Numbered from the stretch's first letter, positions 23,256 through 35,397 are shown. The stretch is DNA of 64,000 bases from Rotaria sordida (GCA_905250125.1 CAJNOL010001178.1:7888-71887); one strand, 5' to 3'. Notes: generated by a model from the sequence alone, not told the origin. Program-made: numbers and translations.

Positions 23256-25582
23256 AGGTACTACAAAGTTGTCTCCTTAGGCGATTTCATCACGCAATCA
23301 ATCGGATAAATGAATTACTATAAAATTGTCGATATCGAGGCGATTTTCACTAAGTAGGAAGCTACTTCTACAGTAATCTGGAACATTCAAAAACAATAGA
23401 ATCTCAAATGATCGAAACAGCATATTGACTATGTAAATGTTATGATAGCGAGCGGCATAAATGATCAATAACATTTCAGTATGTCTGTAAAGACATAACA
23501 AAATACCAGAACCAAACGTTATAGAGCGAAAATGATTGCACCGACTAAAATGAAAGAAATTACTGTTTCTACTAGGAAAAAGCTACCAAAATATGGTTGC
23601 ATGTTTCGACACTGAGCATAGCGGAATGCATACGATCATGAAACCCACGGTAAAACAAACGACGACTAATGAAAGAAGGATTTGACAACAGAAAATGGCT
23701 GATTGCAGTATAGTAACCATTGAAGAAAAGGAAGAGCTGCGAGACGAACAGAGAATACTGAAAATAATCGAAATGAATAGAGGTACCAAGACGTATTCGA
23801 ATTGATCTATGCTTTTTTTCTAGAGATATTCGTACGTTTGCAATACTTGCTCTGTAGTTCTTTTTAGTGATTGTATGTGAGTTCCACATCTTAGCCTCAT
23901 CTGGAGCTAAAACTAACAAAATTTCTAATCATTATTCGTTCTTACATAGTTGATGAAGTAAAATAATCAAATCAATAAATATAAAAGAAGTGAATTCGCT
24001 TGCAGTAGTGCGTTTTCTTTTTCTTCCATATTTGAATTTTTTTTCTATTTCTGTTCTTCTCTCATATAAGAAATAGGTCTGTTGTTGTGTAAACGGCCAA
24101 CATTCGCTCCAATGTATGCCGACACTGTCAATAAAAAAATGATGACGCTTCCAAGAGACGCTCATTGTTATTTAGCTATTTAAACACATCATACCCGATG
24201 CGAGTTGAGTAAGAGTAATATTCATGACAAAATTTGTGTACAGAATACATTAATAAGCGAAGCCGAAGCTTTAAGAAGAATATGTATGTCCAATATAATT
24301 TTCTTGCCTTGCCGAGAGAATGAGAAATAAATCAAACGAGTACGAGATTAATGTGAAACCCTTGTAATGTAACTCTTATTGACAACACCAAATAAGCTCA
24401 TGTGTAGTACTGCTGTGCTTCCATTAAACTAATTATACATATAGAGTGCATACTGTAAAAAAGAAAGGATAGAATAAGCAAAAAAAAACACTGTTTTCGA
24501 CCTTGTAGCCAATTACGACTTCTTGGCCATATTCTTAAAAGGCCAAAAAACCTTCCAAAAATTGGCCATAGTACGACTTGGTCACTGATCTAAAACTTAG
24601 AGATGCACTAATTCTTAAAATTTCGATTCAAACATAGCATTTCTATGGTATTATGAACCATCGATTTCCGACCAAGTTTTCAACTCAATCTTAATCAGTT
24701 TAGGCAACTTTATCTGAATCTTGATTGTGTACGATAAAAACATGTCAGAGAGTTAGTGGAAGATATAATTTTTCCATTTTCAACCGATTGTGACTTATTC
24801 ATATTGTATACAATCAAAACCAACAAGAGATTCGTATAGAGTGACCTAAATCGAATAGATCTGGGTCGAAAACTTAGTTGGAACTAGTCGTCCAGAATAT
24901 TACAAAAATTTTGTTTTTGAAAATGTGGATGCAGCTGCAAACGAAAAGATGATACCCACACACACGTTTTGGCTAGAGATCTTTCTCCAAAATTATTCTA
25001 TTGAACGATTCACCGAGTAACATGTTAAAATGGATCATTTGTTCACGGAAGGATATCTAGCAGAAAGTCAAAATATCTATTATGAATATGTTAAATAGAG
25101 ATTTTTCTTTAAACTGGTATCTATTGCAATAGGAATGGGCGATCATTATTCCAATATACAGAACTTTTAGAGGTAGTACATGATTTTGTTCAAATGTTTG
25201 AAAATAAGACATTTATTTTTCGTATCCGGAAAAATCTTTTATGTGTAAGTATATATACAGATTTGAGAAACTTCTCCAGCAAGATGCTATATATTTTTTC
25301 TGCTTCCCAGATGGGATGAGAGTTTTCTCTGCATCTACCCTCACACCGAAATACTTAAAACTATGTAAGAGTTTGGCTGCAGACAAGACTTTCAGCTTGT
25401 ACATTCTTCTTTTCTCTAATCAAAATCAACAGCATGTACGTGTATTCGATTGTGTTTCTACAGTTAGGCCAGGATTCAGATCGATTAAGTAGATAACGCA
25501 TTAACATGTCTCTGACTGAACAACTTTTAAGATGACAACACGCAAAGGCATGAGACTTCTTGTGCAATTAACTCAATTGAAT
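23256..25582 (-). other. Probable 5' part of the mucin gene plus intergenic DNA
   Basis: At 23583-23789 (minus) a frame holds a hydrophobic helix, CCQILLSLVVVCFTVGFMIV, behind a possible TTTCAG acceptor. A competing frame also spans this stretch, so it is not called. A Lys/Arg-rich frame at 23932-24165 is unsupported. From 24200 to 25580 no gene is seen. Confidence 0.35.
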
Positions 25583-25885
25583 TCAATCGTGTTGTACAAA
25601 CGATTCCTCTATTTGTTTCAACGTCAAAGTTTGCTCAGGTTCGATGTGTCTTGATCTTAACGGTGTATTGATTGAGTGTACACTGGCGATTTCTCTCCGT
25701 AAAACTTTCGTCATCATTTCTTCTTGTGCTTTCTTGTTTATTATATGTTTTAGCCTGTCAATCGTATTGTTAAACAACTGATCATTTTCGAATGTTCAAC
25801 ACCTAGTCTAAACTGCAACAGTTGCTTGTACGTGTCATTCTTGCTCAATTTCGATCTTAAAACATCAACAGGAGATGCGTGAGTC
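25583..25885 (-). pseudogene. Unidentified helical protein fragment with frameshift
   Basis: The minus strand reads a coherent helix-rich sequence. The upstream frame contains SPVDVLRSKLSKNDTYKQLL. A one-base shift near 25790 leads into NTIDRLKHIINKKAQEEMM, then EPEQTLTLKQIEESFV and the stop. Alternatively the second part is a last exon behind the CAG at 25778-25780. The family was not recognised. Confidence 0.35.
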
Positions 25886-26765
25886 TATGGCCTCACGCTT
25901 TTCATCTATGTCTCAATCTTTTCGGTCGCCATACAAATAAGAGCCATCAAGATCATCGCATTGTCTGAATACAATAATGATCTGAATTGAACCAATTCAA
26001 ACGGCATCGTAATGTAAAAGAAAAAAAACTAAGTAAGAGAGATATCTCAAGCAGTTTCGTTCACATAAACAACTTCAAACGGTTCTTGACTTCGTAATCA
26101 CATACAGGTCAGTAAACACAACTAACATCGTATTGATTGACGAAAATCGAAGTTGGCCAACTTTTTCAAAGAAGAACGTAAATGATGAACTGAAATTCAT
26201 CATATCAACAATATTGTCGTTACAGAAGCCGATAAGAATCATAAGATTGTTATAAACGATAAGAGTAAATATATGTAGAGAGACGGAAAAAATAATTACG
26301 CAAATCTACGGCCCAAGAAATCAGTGAACAATGTCAAGAATAGTTTAATCACTTGTTCGACAAATTGTAACAACAAAACTAAGCGATCAATTTATGCTAA
26401 ATAAAAGATCTATCAAAAGTCAGATGACAACCAAATAGGACAAAAAGAAGCAGATTCAATTCTAAATAAAAACGCATCTTTCTTAATTTATTCGCATTCA
26501 CTGTAAAAATAAATACACAAACTGATTCTCAATGATCGAGAATACATAAATGATTCCAAATTCTACAAGATGATCTCATGAATTGGTACTAAGAAAAAAA
26601 AACCAATACCAAACGTTTGACGGATTGTTTATTTGATAATTGATCAAATAGTATGTGTTAATTGTGCATTCGAAAAAATGCACAACTGATACAAAACTCA
26701 TAGGTTATAAGTACTGTATGAACTAATTCATTCAATTAATTGTCATTAGCGATTAAAAGTAGAGC
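25886..26765. other. Intergenic, no gene seen
   Basis: No splice-supported frame, repeat boundary or RNA gene was detected. Confidence 0.5.
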
Positions 26766-26899
26766 TCAATTGATTATTAGTCTTGGAATACCATGTTGTG
26801 CGATCACAATACCGATGCCTCGAGCATATTCATGATATGCACTATGTATATGATAAAATTGAATATCAGTCGGTATCATTACCTGTTGATGCTTAATAG
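26766..26899 (-). CDS. Terminal exon of an unidentified gene
   Basis: Behind a TTTTTCCAG acceptor the frame reads IKHQQVMIPTDIQFYHIHSA and then YARGIGIVIAQHGIPRLIIN before TGA. The composition is that of a real folded protein. The upstream exons, expected beyond 26900 on the minus strand, were not found, so this may be an isolated remnant. No family is assigned. Confidence 0.4.
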
Positions 26900-27711
26900 C
26901 TGGAAAAATACAAAAGAGAACGTGCACGAATTGTAAATCGGTTTATTTTGTACGTGTGAGCAAAAGATAAAATTGTACTACATAGTTCTTTAATCTGAGT
27001 TTATGCTTTCATTTACATGCACATACTATGCGATGTATTGATTATACGAATGAATCGAAGGTCTGCAAGAAAAGTTAACTTCTCGAATAAGATAGAGTTC
27101 AACGTGCTAATGAGTTTTTCATTTGTCGTTAGTTTTGATCACAATTTTCAAGTTATAATACATTATTGTATTAAAAACATATCAAAATACATTAAATTGT
27201 TGATTCAAATTTGCCGTGAAGCTGTAAATCATGAATGGCGATCAAACAATATCAAATTGTTTGCACTTTTGCATGCTTAATGTATGTTTATTTAAGATAC
27301 TGATTTGAGTGAGCACTGAAAAAAGAGAGTCAAGATAATGTTTGTTTTTAATTATTGCATGAAAAGAAAATCTGCCGAATGATTAGAATAACATAGAATA
27401 GAACGAACAGTCATAGACATTCGCACCTGCACTCCCACACTCATATCCGTCGCTCCTTTGGTTCATTATCGTTCGTAGGATCACGGACCAATAAACTCAT
27501 ACTTGCTATATGTTTCAAATCCTTCCAAATTACCAAAAATCTGTCGCGTCGAGAAGCGAGAATTCGACAATCTAGTTTTAGGATTCATTCTGTCAGTGAA
27601 TTCTTGGTAACGATCTATATTTCCTGTCATTGAAATATTCACTGGTAAAGTCGTGACATGCTCAAATAATCTGTCAAAAGTTTCATTGCATAATTTCATC
27701 TTGATTAATGT
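26900..27711. other. Sparse region with an uncertain 72-codon frame
   Basis: The minus-strand frame at 27699-27481 (ending KYEFIGP) follows directly after the ADP-ribosyltransferase remnant's stop and could be decayed coding sequence, but no family fits. The 87-codon plus frame at 27017 is unsupported. Confidence 0.3.
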
Positions 27712-27831
27712 CTAATTATCGATTTCATCATCAAGAATGTCGACAATACGAAATGCACTTTCGATCATAAATAAAACTTCTTGTTCTTCTGAAAATTGAC
27801 TTTCACAACTTATATCTCGATAAGAAGCTAT
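27712..27831 (-). pseudogene. ADP-ribosyltransferase C-terminal remnant
   Basis: The minus frame reads IASYRDISCESQFSEEQEVL and then FMIESAFRIVDI before a stop. This is the strand carrying the EEQEV catalytic-glutamate motif and the following strand of rotifer ART proteins that normally precede TPR repeats. The upstream sequence has stops, and the R and S motifs are absent, so it is non-functional. It points away from the TPR array that starts 70 bp to its right. Confidence 0.6.
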
Positions 27832-27901
27832 TCATTAAGGACATTATCCGATTTTCGATACTTTTGGATCTCCATTTCCCTTAATGTAAGAAAAAGTCTA
27901 T

Positions 27902-29104
27902 CCATCAAATTACCTAAATATAGCTGATAGGTTTAATGAAATTGCTAATATTCTCTTCGATCAAGAAAAATACGACGAGGTCATTAGTTTTTATCAACGA
28001 GCATTAGAAATAAGAGAGACATTCTATCCTTCTGATCATAATGATATTGCTACTATACTCAGTAATATTGGTAATGCATTTCAGAAACAACGAAAATTTG
28101 ATGATGCACTTGATTTTCAAAAACGAGCATTAGCGATGCGAGAAGAACATTATTGATCAGATTATGAACAGATTACAAATGATCTTAGAAATATCGTGCA
28201 TTTTTGAGCGCACCGTCTGCTCAAGCAGATATTGCTGATAGTCTACAATGCATCAGTTATGTCCTAGGGTAGCAAATAAAGTACGATGAAATCGTCGAGA
28301 TGGAGCAAAAAGCATTAAAAATCTATGAAAAATTATATCCAGATGGTCACGTTAGTACGAGTTCGTGTCTTAATTCGATTGCAAGTATTTTAAGCCATCA
28401 AAGACAGTACGATAAAGCGTTTGAATTTCAAGAACAAACACTAGCGATTAGAGAGAAATGCAATCCATGTAGTCATGCGGATAATGGTAGAACTCTTAGT
28501 GATATGAGTAACACGATGTATCTATACGCTAGATATAATGAAGCCTTTGATTTCTATGAAAAAGTCACAATATACACTACAAAAAAGATTATCCTTCTGG
28601 CTATGAAGAGATGGCTACTGCATTGAATAATATTAGTTTAATTTTCAAGATGCGAAGAAACTACGATGAAGCTCTAGATATACAACATCGAGCATTAAAA
28701 ATTTGGAAGGACAACAGTCCATTTGATCACTTCATCATTAACAAAAATCTCCACGAAATATGTGATACACACTATCAGCAAAGAGACCATGACGTGGTCC
28801 TTGATTTTACCACCAAGCGCTATCTATATTTTAAGAACATTGTTCGATGGATTATATTGATATAACCAAATGTCTACAATCGATAGCAGTTATTTGGAAC
28901 CTAAAGTCGAATTTTGATTGTACTATAGAATATTTCGAAAGATGTCTATGCATTAGAGAAACGAATTTATCTATAAATAATTTTATGATTGCTGACATTC
29001 TAATGCTTTTGGGTCAAGTACAAAGAAATGAAGATTATCATGAACTCTCTTCAACATATGATATCATTTGCTACTTGATCCGTATGAAACTGAAAAACAA
29101 TTGA
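27902..29104 (+). pseudogene. Broken TPR-repeat array (kinesin-light-chain-like)
   Basis: Successive TPR units of about 42 residues are readable, for example YDEVISFYQRALEIRETFYP, then FDDALDFQKRALAMREEHY, YDKAFEFQEQTLAIREKC, YDEALDIQHRALKIWKD and a last FDCTIEYFERCLCIRETN. The frame is broken by TGA at 28154, TAG at 28270 and frame changes near 28590-28630 and 28840-28860. The repeats match the C-terminal arrays of bdelloid ART-TPR proteins. The ART part that should precede them lies inverted at 27712-27831. The array is clearly degenerate. Confidence 0.75.
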
Positions 29105-29459
29105 AGTTGGACATTCTAATAAACTATTGTTGCCAACACCATGTTTATTGACACTAAAACATTGAGTGTACTATCAACAAGAACAACTTCTTGCTTCAAA
29201 GCAGATATTGGTATACCGTTACCACTTGTAGAACAACACAAAAAGTTTGACTATAAACAAGGACGAAAAGATAAATTGTCTGGTATCCGCCATAAATGAT
29301 AAGACGTATTTTCAGGTTGACGAATATTGAAATCGTTTCCGTACATGTTGTTAAATTTGATGTATCATTCCAATTGATGGGTACATTGAGCATAGACATT
29401 ATTTACTATTGTGATCTAAATATAAGATGATATTTTCGACTAAACAATATAACAATATG
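29105..29459. other. Decayed flank of the TPR array
   Basis: No supported frame. Possibly eroded TPR-gene 3' sequence. Confidence 0.35.
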
Positions 29460-29865
29460 TTGGAAAGAGGAGATGAAGACACATCGAGCTGTATATTATA
29501 GAATAATTTGACCTAGTTTTCTCAAGGACTTATGCCGACATTTTTGAACACCAACATTCTCCGTAAGATGCGTAAAGTGAATTTTCAATAATTAAGTGTG
29601 TATTCGAACTACTAATAGAAGATCTATAAAACTGCGCAAGTTCCAGACTTCTAGATTTACCCGTTCAGGAGTTTGAAGGTATGCTATTCGAAATTCTGAG
29701 CTGATTTTTTTTATTAATTTCTGTGAAAAAAATTACTTTTTTTGCGTTTTTCTTATTTTATGAGAAACTAATTCTCTGACACTTTTTTTTAGAAGATTGG
29801 TTAAGAAAACATCTTAGAAAAGCCTATAATATACGATTGGATACGTCTTCATCTCCTCTTTCCAA
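29460..29865. mobile_element. MITE with ~45-bp terminal inverted repeats
   Basis: The ends read TTGGAAAGAGGAGATGAAGA and its exact inverse, and the similarity extends inward to a shared GTATATTATAG. The element is about 406 bp and non-coding. A target duplication is not obvious. Confidence 0.7.
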
Positions 29866-30318
29866 TGGTGAAAACCACAGTTCTCTATTTTGCTTTCATC
29901 ATAAGTTATTCAAAAAATACCCACTGACCTTTTTTTTTTTGAAATGGGCGATAGTACTCAAAACTAATCGTTGGATGTCGATGTAGGTATATGCGCGTGG
30001 ATCTTCTTATTACACTAATCCTATCACACATCCGCTCTCATAAACAGTAGCCATCTACGAGAGAGCGCGGTTTTAGATAGTTGACTTGTCATAATATTTA
30101 GTCTTTCATGGATAACAGACCAGAAAAGGATAGTACTATCCTTTGATCGCTATGTTGTGTAAAGTTTGTCTTGTGAAACATAGAATTCTATTGAGAAATA
30201 AGAAAGTAGAAGTAGAATTCTGAATTCTGCTTGATAGCCATTCTGCAACTGGTGCCACACCCACACGCCCTGCTATTATATTCATCTATCAAATAAATAT
30301 GACCGATTCGTTTTTTAG
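29866..30318. other. No gene seen
   Basis: 5' sequence before the sirtuin remnant. The expected N-terminal sirtuin exons are not recognisable. Confidence 0.45.
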
Positions 30319-30859
30319 GCTTATTTGGCATTGGCCGAAGCTGAAAAACGCTTTGAAAAAGAAGGAAAATAATTTGTTATCTTAACTCAAATGTTGATGG
30401 TCAGTCGTTCTTGTAAGAATAACATGACCTTTTTTTATTTTGCTGTCTTTCGATTAGAACTTCATCAACGAGCAGGCTCTCGTAGTCTCCTTGAAATACA
30501 TGGTCAATAAATATTCGAATGATTAATTGTTTTTTTTTTCTTTGAATGAAATAGTTTTCAACAGGTAACTCAGTCGTATGTCAACCTTTTTTCTCAGTTT
30601 GACTAGTTTCTACAGAACCAATTTGAAGGTGGGAATATCATTGATTATCTATCTGACTACAAGCTGTGCTTCGATTGTAGCAGAGCGTGGTAATCCCGTA
30701 GCTGAAATCAATATTGAAACAACGCCTTCTACTGCTGTCTCGACGTGAGTTCTTTTTCCTTGTTTGATATTTCGAACGTCTCTTTATAGTTTTCATTTCC
30801 AAGATGCCGCTGGCGAAATACTTCTAACATTATTGGTGCTTATTACAGATGATATTTAA
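30319..30859 (+). pseudogene. SIRT5-like: SIRT5-type sirtuin pseudogene lacking the zinc module
   Basis: Sirtuins are NAD-dependent deacylases; SIRT5 removes succinyl and malonyl groups in mitochondria. Four exon remnants have usable splice sites: 30319-30399, 30458-30502, 30616-30743 and 30790-30859. They read ALAEAEKRFEKEGK then stop then FVILTQ, with a one-base deletion before NVD; then ELHQRAGSRSLLEIHG; then VGISLIIYLTTSCASIVAER, GNPVAEINIETTPSTAV; then FHFQDAAGEIL. These match SIRT5's TQNIDELH, LLEIHG, VGTSxxVYPAA and EFNTETTP segments in order. The TAA at 30370-30372, the frameshift, and the absence of the whole CxxC zinc-binding segment between EIHG and VGIS (only about 110 bp there) make it non-functional. 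The N-terminal Rossmann part is also absent. Confidence 0.75.
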
Positions 30860-32734
30860 CAGAATGAAGAACAATTATTTTAAATAGAAAAAAATTTCGG
30901 AATTGTTTCGAAGTTGAAAAAAAATGACTCGTCAGGTCTCTAGTCCTTGCTCTTTCAGTTTGACATTGAATGAATCACTGTGATTCATAGTACATTTGTT
31001 CTTTTCTTTTATTAATAGTAATAATACCAATATCAGTGAAACAACAGTAATAGTTTGGGGTGTATAAGTTTAAGACTAAGAGATAAAAACCAAGTGAATC
31101 GTTTCAGCTGTTGATCCTTGTCAGTAACAATTTGGTTCAATATTGAAAGATATTGAAACGTAAAGAATACAGGCTTATACGTGAATCGATGAACTATTCG
31201 CTGGTAATATGCAGTACGTGAGCACAAATTGAAAATCTATTGCTACACATATGAAATCAGTACACTATGTAGGTATATGGTTTTCTTTATTTCATATTTT
31301 TTGTGAAAAGAGACAGTTGAAAGTTCTTTATAATCAATTCTAATAATTATTTGATACATCAGAAAATATATTTCATTTTTTTTATTCATTCGATCGAACT
31401 TCAAATCAACGTTCTATAATTGGTTTTTTTTGCATTTATTTGGAATTTTCTCTCAATCATTGGTATTGCAATTAACAAAAATGGCATGCAATGAATGACA
31501 AGCGAATATTTTAGGAGAGATGCAGGTGCAGGTATGTAGATATCATTCTTCTCTGCATACACACTCACTCTAGTTGTTTCTAATATTTAAGTAAGTAAAT
31601 ATAAAACGCGTACATTTTTATGTATAATTTCTCTTCTATTGATCGTGAAACGAACAAGCAAAAATTCGTTCCAAGTCAGCATCCTATTCGTTCTACTATT
31701 GAGAGAAAAGTGCATATACTTTTATTTTTTGCGTTTTATATCAAAAAATAGCCTGATGGTTTGAATATTGTTGACAAAAAAGGTCATTAAATAAATAATC
31801 AAAATAACTTGGAAGAGAAAATTTTATATACAGAATAAATATTTAATTTGCAAATCAATGAAGTCAACCGTTTTCTCCTTGGTTCTATTCGTAATTAGAA
31901 AGATTTAACAAAATTTTATATTCATCAAACAATGAATTGACAACTGTTGTAAATTATAGTCCAATATCATGTTAACTTATTGATAATGTAACAGAGATAT
32001 GTTATTCTGTTCAAAGAATAATATCGAATTCGAAATCCATCGATTTATGATTATTTATACAACGCTCAATTTTTTACGAATAATTTTTTAGCCAACGTAG
32101 CATTTACAACCTTTTGATAAATATTGACAATAATATCACACATTGTCGAAATCATTTCGACTTTCTCAATGATTGTTGCTTATTCTTTATGAGTGAATAA
32201 AACTTCGTAGAAAATCCATATAGAATATTTAATGTTGCAAGTAGTAGGTATGGCATCGATAAGATACGATACAGTGGGCGCGATTTCAATTATTTTTGTT
32301 TCCGAGTATTCATTCTAGACACAATAAAATCTATGTTCTGAGACGGATATGTTATGGAATCAGATTGATAATAGTTAAATTCACTATGGAATGGGTATGA
32401 TTAGTAATTCGATTCAAATGAATATATAATCTCGAATGTTGGGAGCTTAATAACATTCTGATTGGTATTTTTTGTATGATCATTGCATCGACTCTTATGA
32501 TTGATGAATGACAATATTTACCAAGGGCTATTATTTTTACATCTGTGGAAATATATTATGCAAATAAAGAAAAAAACAAATTATATCAATTGTATTATTA
32601 ATTCATGTAGATGAAAAAAACTACTTCCCAGTTTTCGTTCTGTATTTCCGTTTTGTTCTATTTTAAATCACTTCCAATCTATCAAGGTTTCTTTATTTTT
32701 CATCATTATTCAATCCACACGATCCTTAACTGCT
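30860..32734. other. Long non-coding stretch
   Basis: AT-rich with many homopolymer runs. No gene, RNA or repeat boundary was identified. The last 100 bp form the 5' flank of the lysozyme-like gene. Confidence 0.5.
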
Positions 32735-33440
32735 ATGTTGAAAATACTCTTGTTTCTTGTATGTGCAAGATTAACATTAACAATTTGTGGTCCAAAACAA
32801 ACCATGATTAAGCAAGGAAGGCAATTATGTTGTCGTAATGATACCAATGGTGTACCAACAATTGGCATTGGATATAAACTTACACGGAATGATTCTGAAA
32901 TAGTCATGTTAACGTATAATTTGACACTGTCAAATGTTTTAAGTGATTGTCAAAGAAACACAAGTAAATACTGTATGACAAATGATCAAGCTGAAGAAAT
33001 TTTTTATAAAATTTCCTATAGAGAAGCTATAGAATGTGCTGATAAATATGTTTCTAATTTACCACCAATGAAACGAAACGCAATTATTGATGTAGCTGCT
33101 ACTAGTTGTCGAGCATTGAACACATTTGTTAAAATGAAAAAAGCATTACTAATGAACAATTGGACAGAAGCTGCAGAAGAGCTGCAAGATTCAAGATGGT
33201 GTAGTCAAGTAAGACGACGGCGATGTACTGAAAATTATGACTGTATTCGTAACGATGGTAATTCTCTGAATCAGTTCATTTTCTTTTAATGATAATTTGA
33301 ATTTTGTTTTGTTTGCAGAATCGTATTCAATGGAAGTCTCTTCGCCGAACACAAGTAACTCATTAATTAATTCCAAATGTTATTTTGTTAATTTTTCACT
33401 CATTACTCTTTGGATTGGCATCTTATTCTTTTTATTCTAA
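32735..33440 (+). CDS. T4-type (GH24) lysozyme-like protein, catalytic Glu replaced by Gln
   Basis: Two exons, 32735-33257 and 33319-33440, with GT-AG boundaries in phase; 214 residues. A signal peptide (MLKILLFLVCARLTLTICG) starts the protein. The GH24 core NDTNGVPTIGIGY corresponds to the T4 lysozyme KDTxGxxTIGIGH motif; MTNDQAEEIF, NWTEAAEELQDSRW and a VRRRR segment follow in family order. By spacing, T4 Asp20 and Thr26 correspond to Asp36 and Thr42 here, but the Glu11 position is Gln27. Cysteines and NxT sites suggest a secreted glycoprotein. The second exon ends in YFVNFSLITLWIGILFFLF, a C-terminal hydrophobic tail of GPI-signal or tail-anchor type. GH24 normally cleaves peptidoglycan; here activity is doubtful and a binding role is possible. 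The gene may derive from transfer, as for bivalve phage-type lysozymes. Confidence 0.75.
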
Positions 33441-33654
33441 GACAAAATTGAAAAAAAAAGAACATTATATATATTCTTCGAAAACATCCCACCTTCCTCA
33501 CATATGGTGACATACCGGTGATGTTTTTCGTATTCGAGCAGGATGAATCGAAAGAGAAGACAGATAAAAAAAAAAAAGAATCAAAGAATGTAATACATGA
33601 CATAAGAGCAGACAAGACAGAACAAACTATCTAACTAAAGATATATAATGGCCG

Positions 33655-33873
33655 ATGGCCATGACATATTGTTATAATACTCTTCTCTGTATATCGAAAT
33701 TCCAATATTCAACATTTCTTAACTGCCATTCTTGTTCAGCTTCATTGTCCGTTTGTATTATTGATTCGGATTGTGCACAGACAGTTTGTGTGCCATTATT
33801 GTTGAATCGAACATGTACTTTAAACTCATTAAATCAATCATCAATGTTTTTCAAATTAATCTTCTACAAATGA
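33655..33873 (+). CDS. Cysteine-rich ORF, unidentified
   Basis: A 72-codon frame with nine cysteines. The NCHSCSASLSVCIIDSDCAQ part resembles small secreted domains with a C-x-x-D-x-DC spacing, then TVCVPLLLNRTC. No signal peptide is convincing from the first Met, so it may be an exon of a larger extracellular protein or a remnant. Confidence 0.3.
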   Translation: MAMTYCYNTLLCISKFQYSTFLNCHSCSASLSVCIIDSDCAQTVCVPLLLNRTCTLNSLNQSSMFFKLIFYK

Positions 33874-35039
33874 ACTAATTTGTTTCATTATAGTTTTTTT
33901 TTTTCGTCTTCTTCAAACCAATATCAAGTCTAGAGAGAAGATAATAGGCCTGTTTAAAAGCTCGACAATAATCTTTTTAATATTATCATATATCAGAAAA
34001 TCATTGGATAAATTTGAGGTTGAGTTTTCGAAGCAGAATTTCTTCGTCGTCGTTTTTGATGCTTTGAAAACTATGATGAACGTATGTAACGACATATTTT
34101 AAGGCGAATACAGAATTGCAGCCAAATTTATCTTTATATGAATGTCATTACGCGAAGCCTTTCGAGATTTCTCTCCTTTTTTTAATTGTATGAACAATTA
34201 TACTAGATAAAAAGTGGTTCATCTTATTTTACTAAAAAAAACAGTGAGTCCTTTAGGCCGGAATGGTCAATTACTGTTATGGAAGAGTTACATTGTCACC
34301 GAAAATATTAGATGATCACCGTTACGATGGAAAGAAATTATCATTACTTTTCGTAGTAAATCAAAACTTTTTCGTTCTCAGTTACTAAGTAGCTTTTTCA
34401 TCATTAATTGCTTGGTAACTGGTGATGTCTAAGTACGAGTGTCACAGTCTTCTAAAACTTTTGAAATACTTGAAATCTAGTCCGAGCTTACAACGAAAAC
34501 CAAATGATTTAAAAACTCCTTAATTAAGATATTAAATGTTCATTTTGTGTTTACCTTTGTATATCTGCTTCTGAGCTACTCTTTTAGTACAAAATTCTCT
34601 CCTTTCTGTGTTGTTGATCCATATATCTTAAGCCATATCGTATAGAACAGCTCGTAAAGTGCATTAAACGGCTTGAAAACGGTGAAAAACGGCTGTCGTT
34701 ATTTGATTGTTGTTAGACAGTCGTTTTTTGTCGTTTTCATCTTGTGTTTACGGAAGGTGAGGAAAGAACGAGATATCGTGCTCCTCTTCATCGAGAACAG
34801 ACGACAAAAGATAAATAAAGTCGTAAACGAGAAAAACTGGTGTAAATAAGATACTATACGGCGTCATTTTTCGTTCCGAAGAAAAACGGCGATTGTTTTA
34901 CATCGTTTAGATCAGCAATCACACCGTTTTAGACAATTTAAGACGTCGTTTCAGACGGTCGAAATGATCAACCTGGAATGACACAATGTCAGGAAAAATG
35001 AAGTGATTTTTGTAAGTGTAATCTAAATTCTCAGAACTT
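33874..35039. other. No gene seen; AACGG-rich patch
   Basis: Between about 34660 and 34960 short AAAACGG and CGTTTT strings recur on both strands, suggesting an old repeat, but no clean boundaries could be set. Confidence 0.4.
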
Positions 35040-35397
35040 ATGTTACGACTCAATATTTACACTGTAATTCCCAAAATACTCTTCTACAAAGTGAGTGAAT
35101 ATTAATTTTATAGAAAACGATAGTTTTTTTTTTCATAAAGACAAGATCACTAAGATCGAATGATTTTTTTATCAGTTGTTTGCTAATCAAGTTCTTCATC
35201 TTTTGGATAACTCCGCTTTCCTACATCGTACTATAAAATACGATTTCTTTTATAGTATACGACTCATAAATCAGCGACTGTATGAGCGAAAGAACTGGAA
35301 TTTGGTATGGCAGTGGGACACTCAGAGACTAGTAACATATAAAAGAATTGTCAAAATCGATCAACAGAAACAAAAGTTATTAGCTGAATACAGCTGA
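35040..35397 (+). CDS. Small basic two-exon protein candidate
   Basis: Exons 35040-35090 and 35176-35397, joined by a GTGAGT donor and an ATCAG acceptor in phase 0, giving 90 residues. It starts MLRLNIYTVIPKILFYKLF, a basic amphipathic stretch that could be a mitochondrial targeting region, and continues with RLYERKNWNLVWQWDTQRLV, a basic, aromatic-rich helix. No family was recognised. The splice-phase agreement argues for a real gene, but a remnant is possible. Confidence 0.4.

Noticed and set aside
27017-27280. 87-codon plus-strand frame
   Set aside because: Random-looking composition and no neighbouring exons; not conserved with any recognised family.
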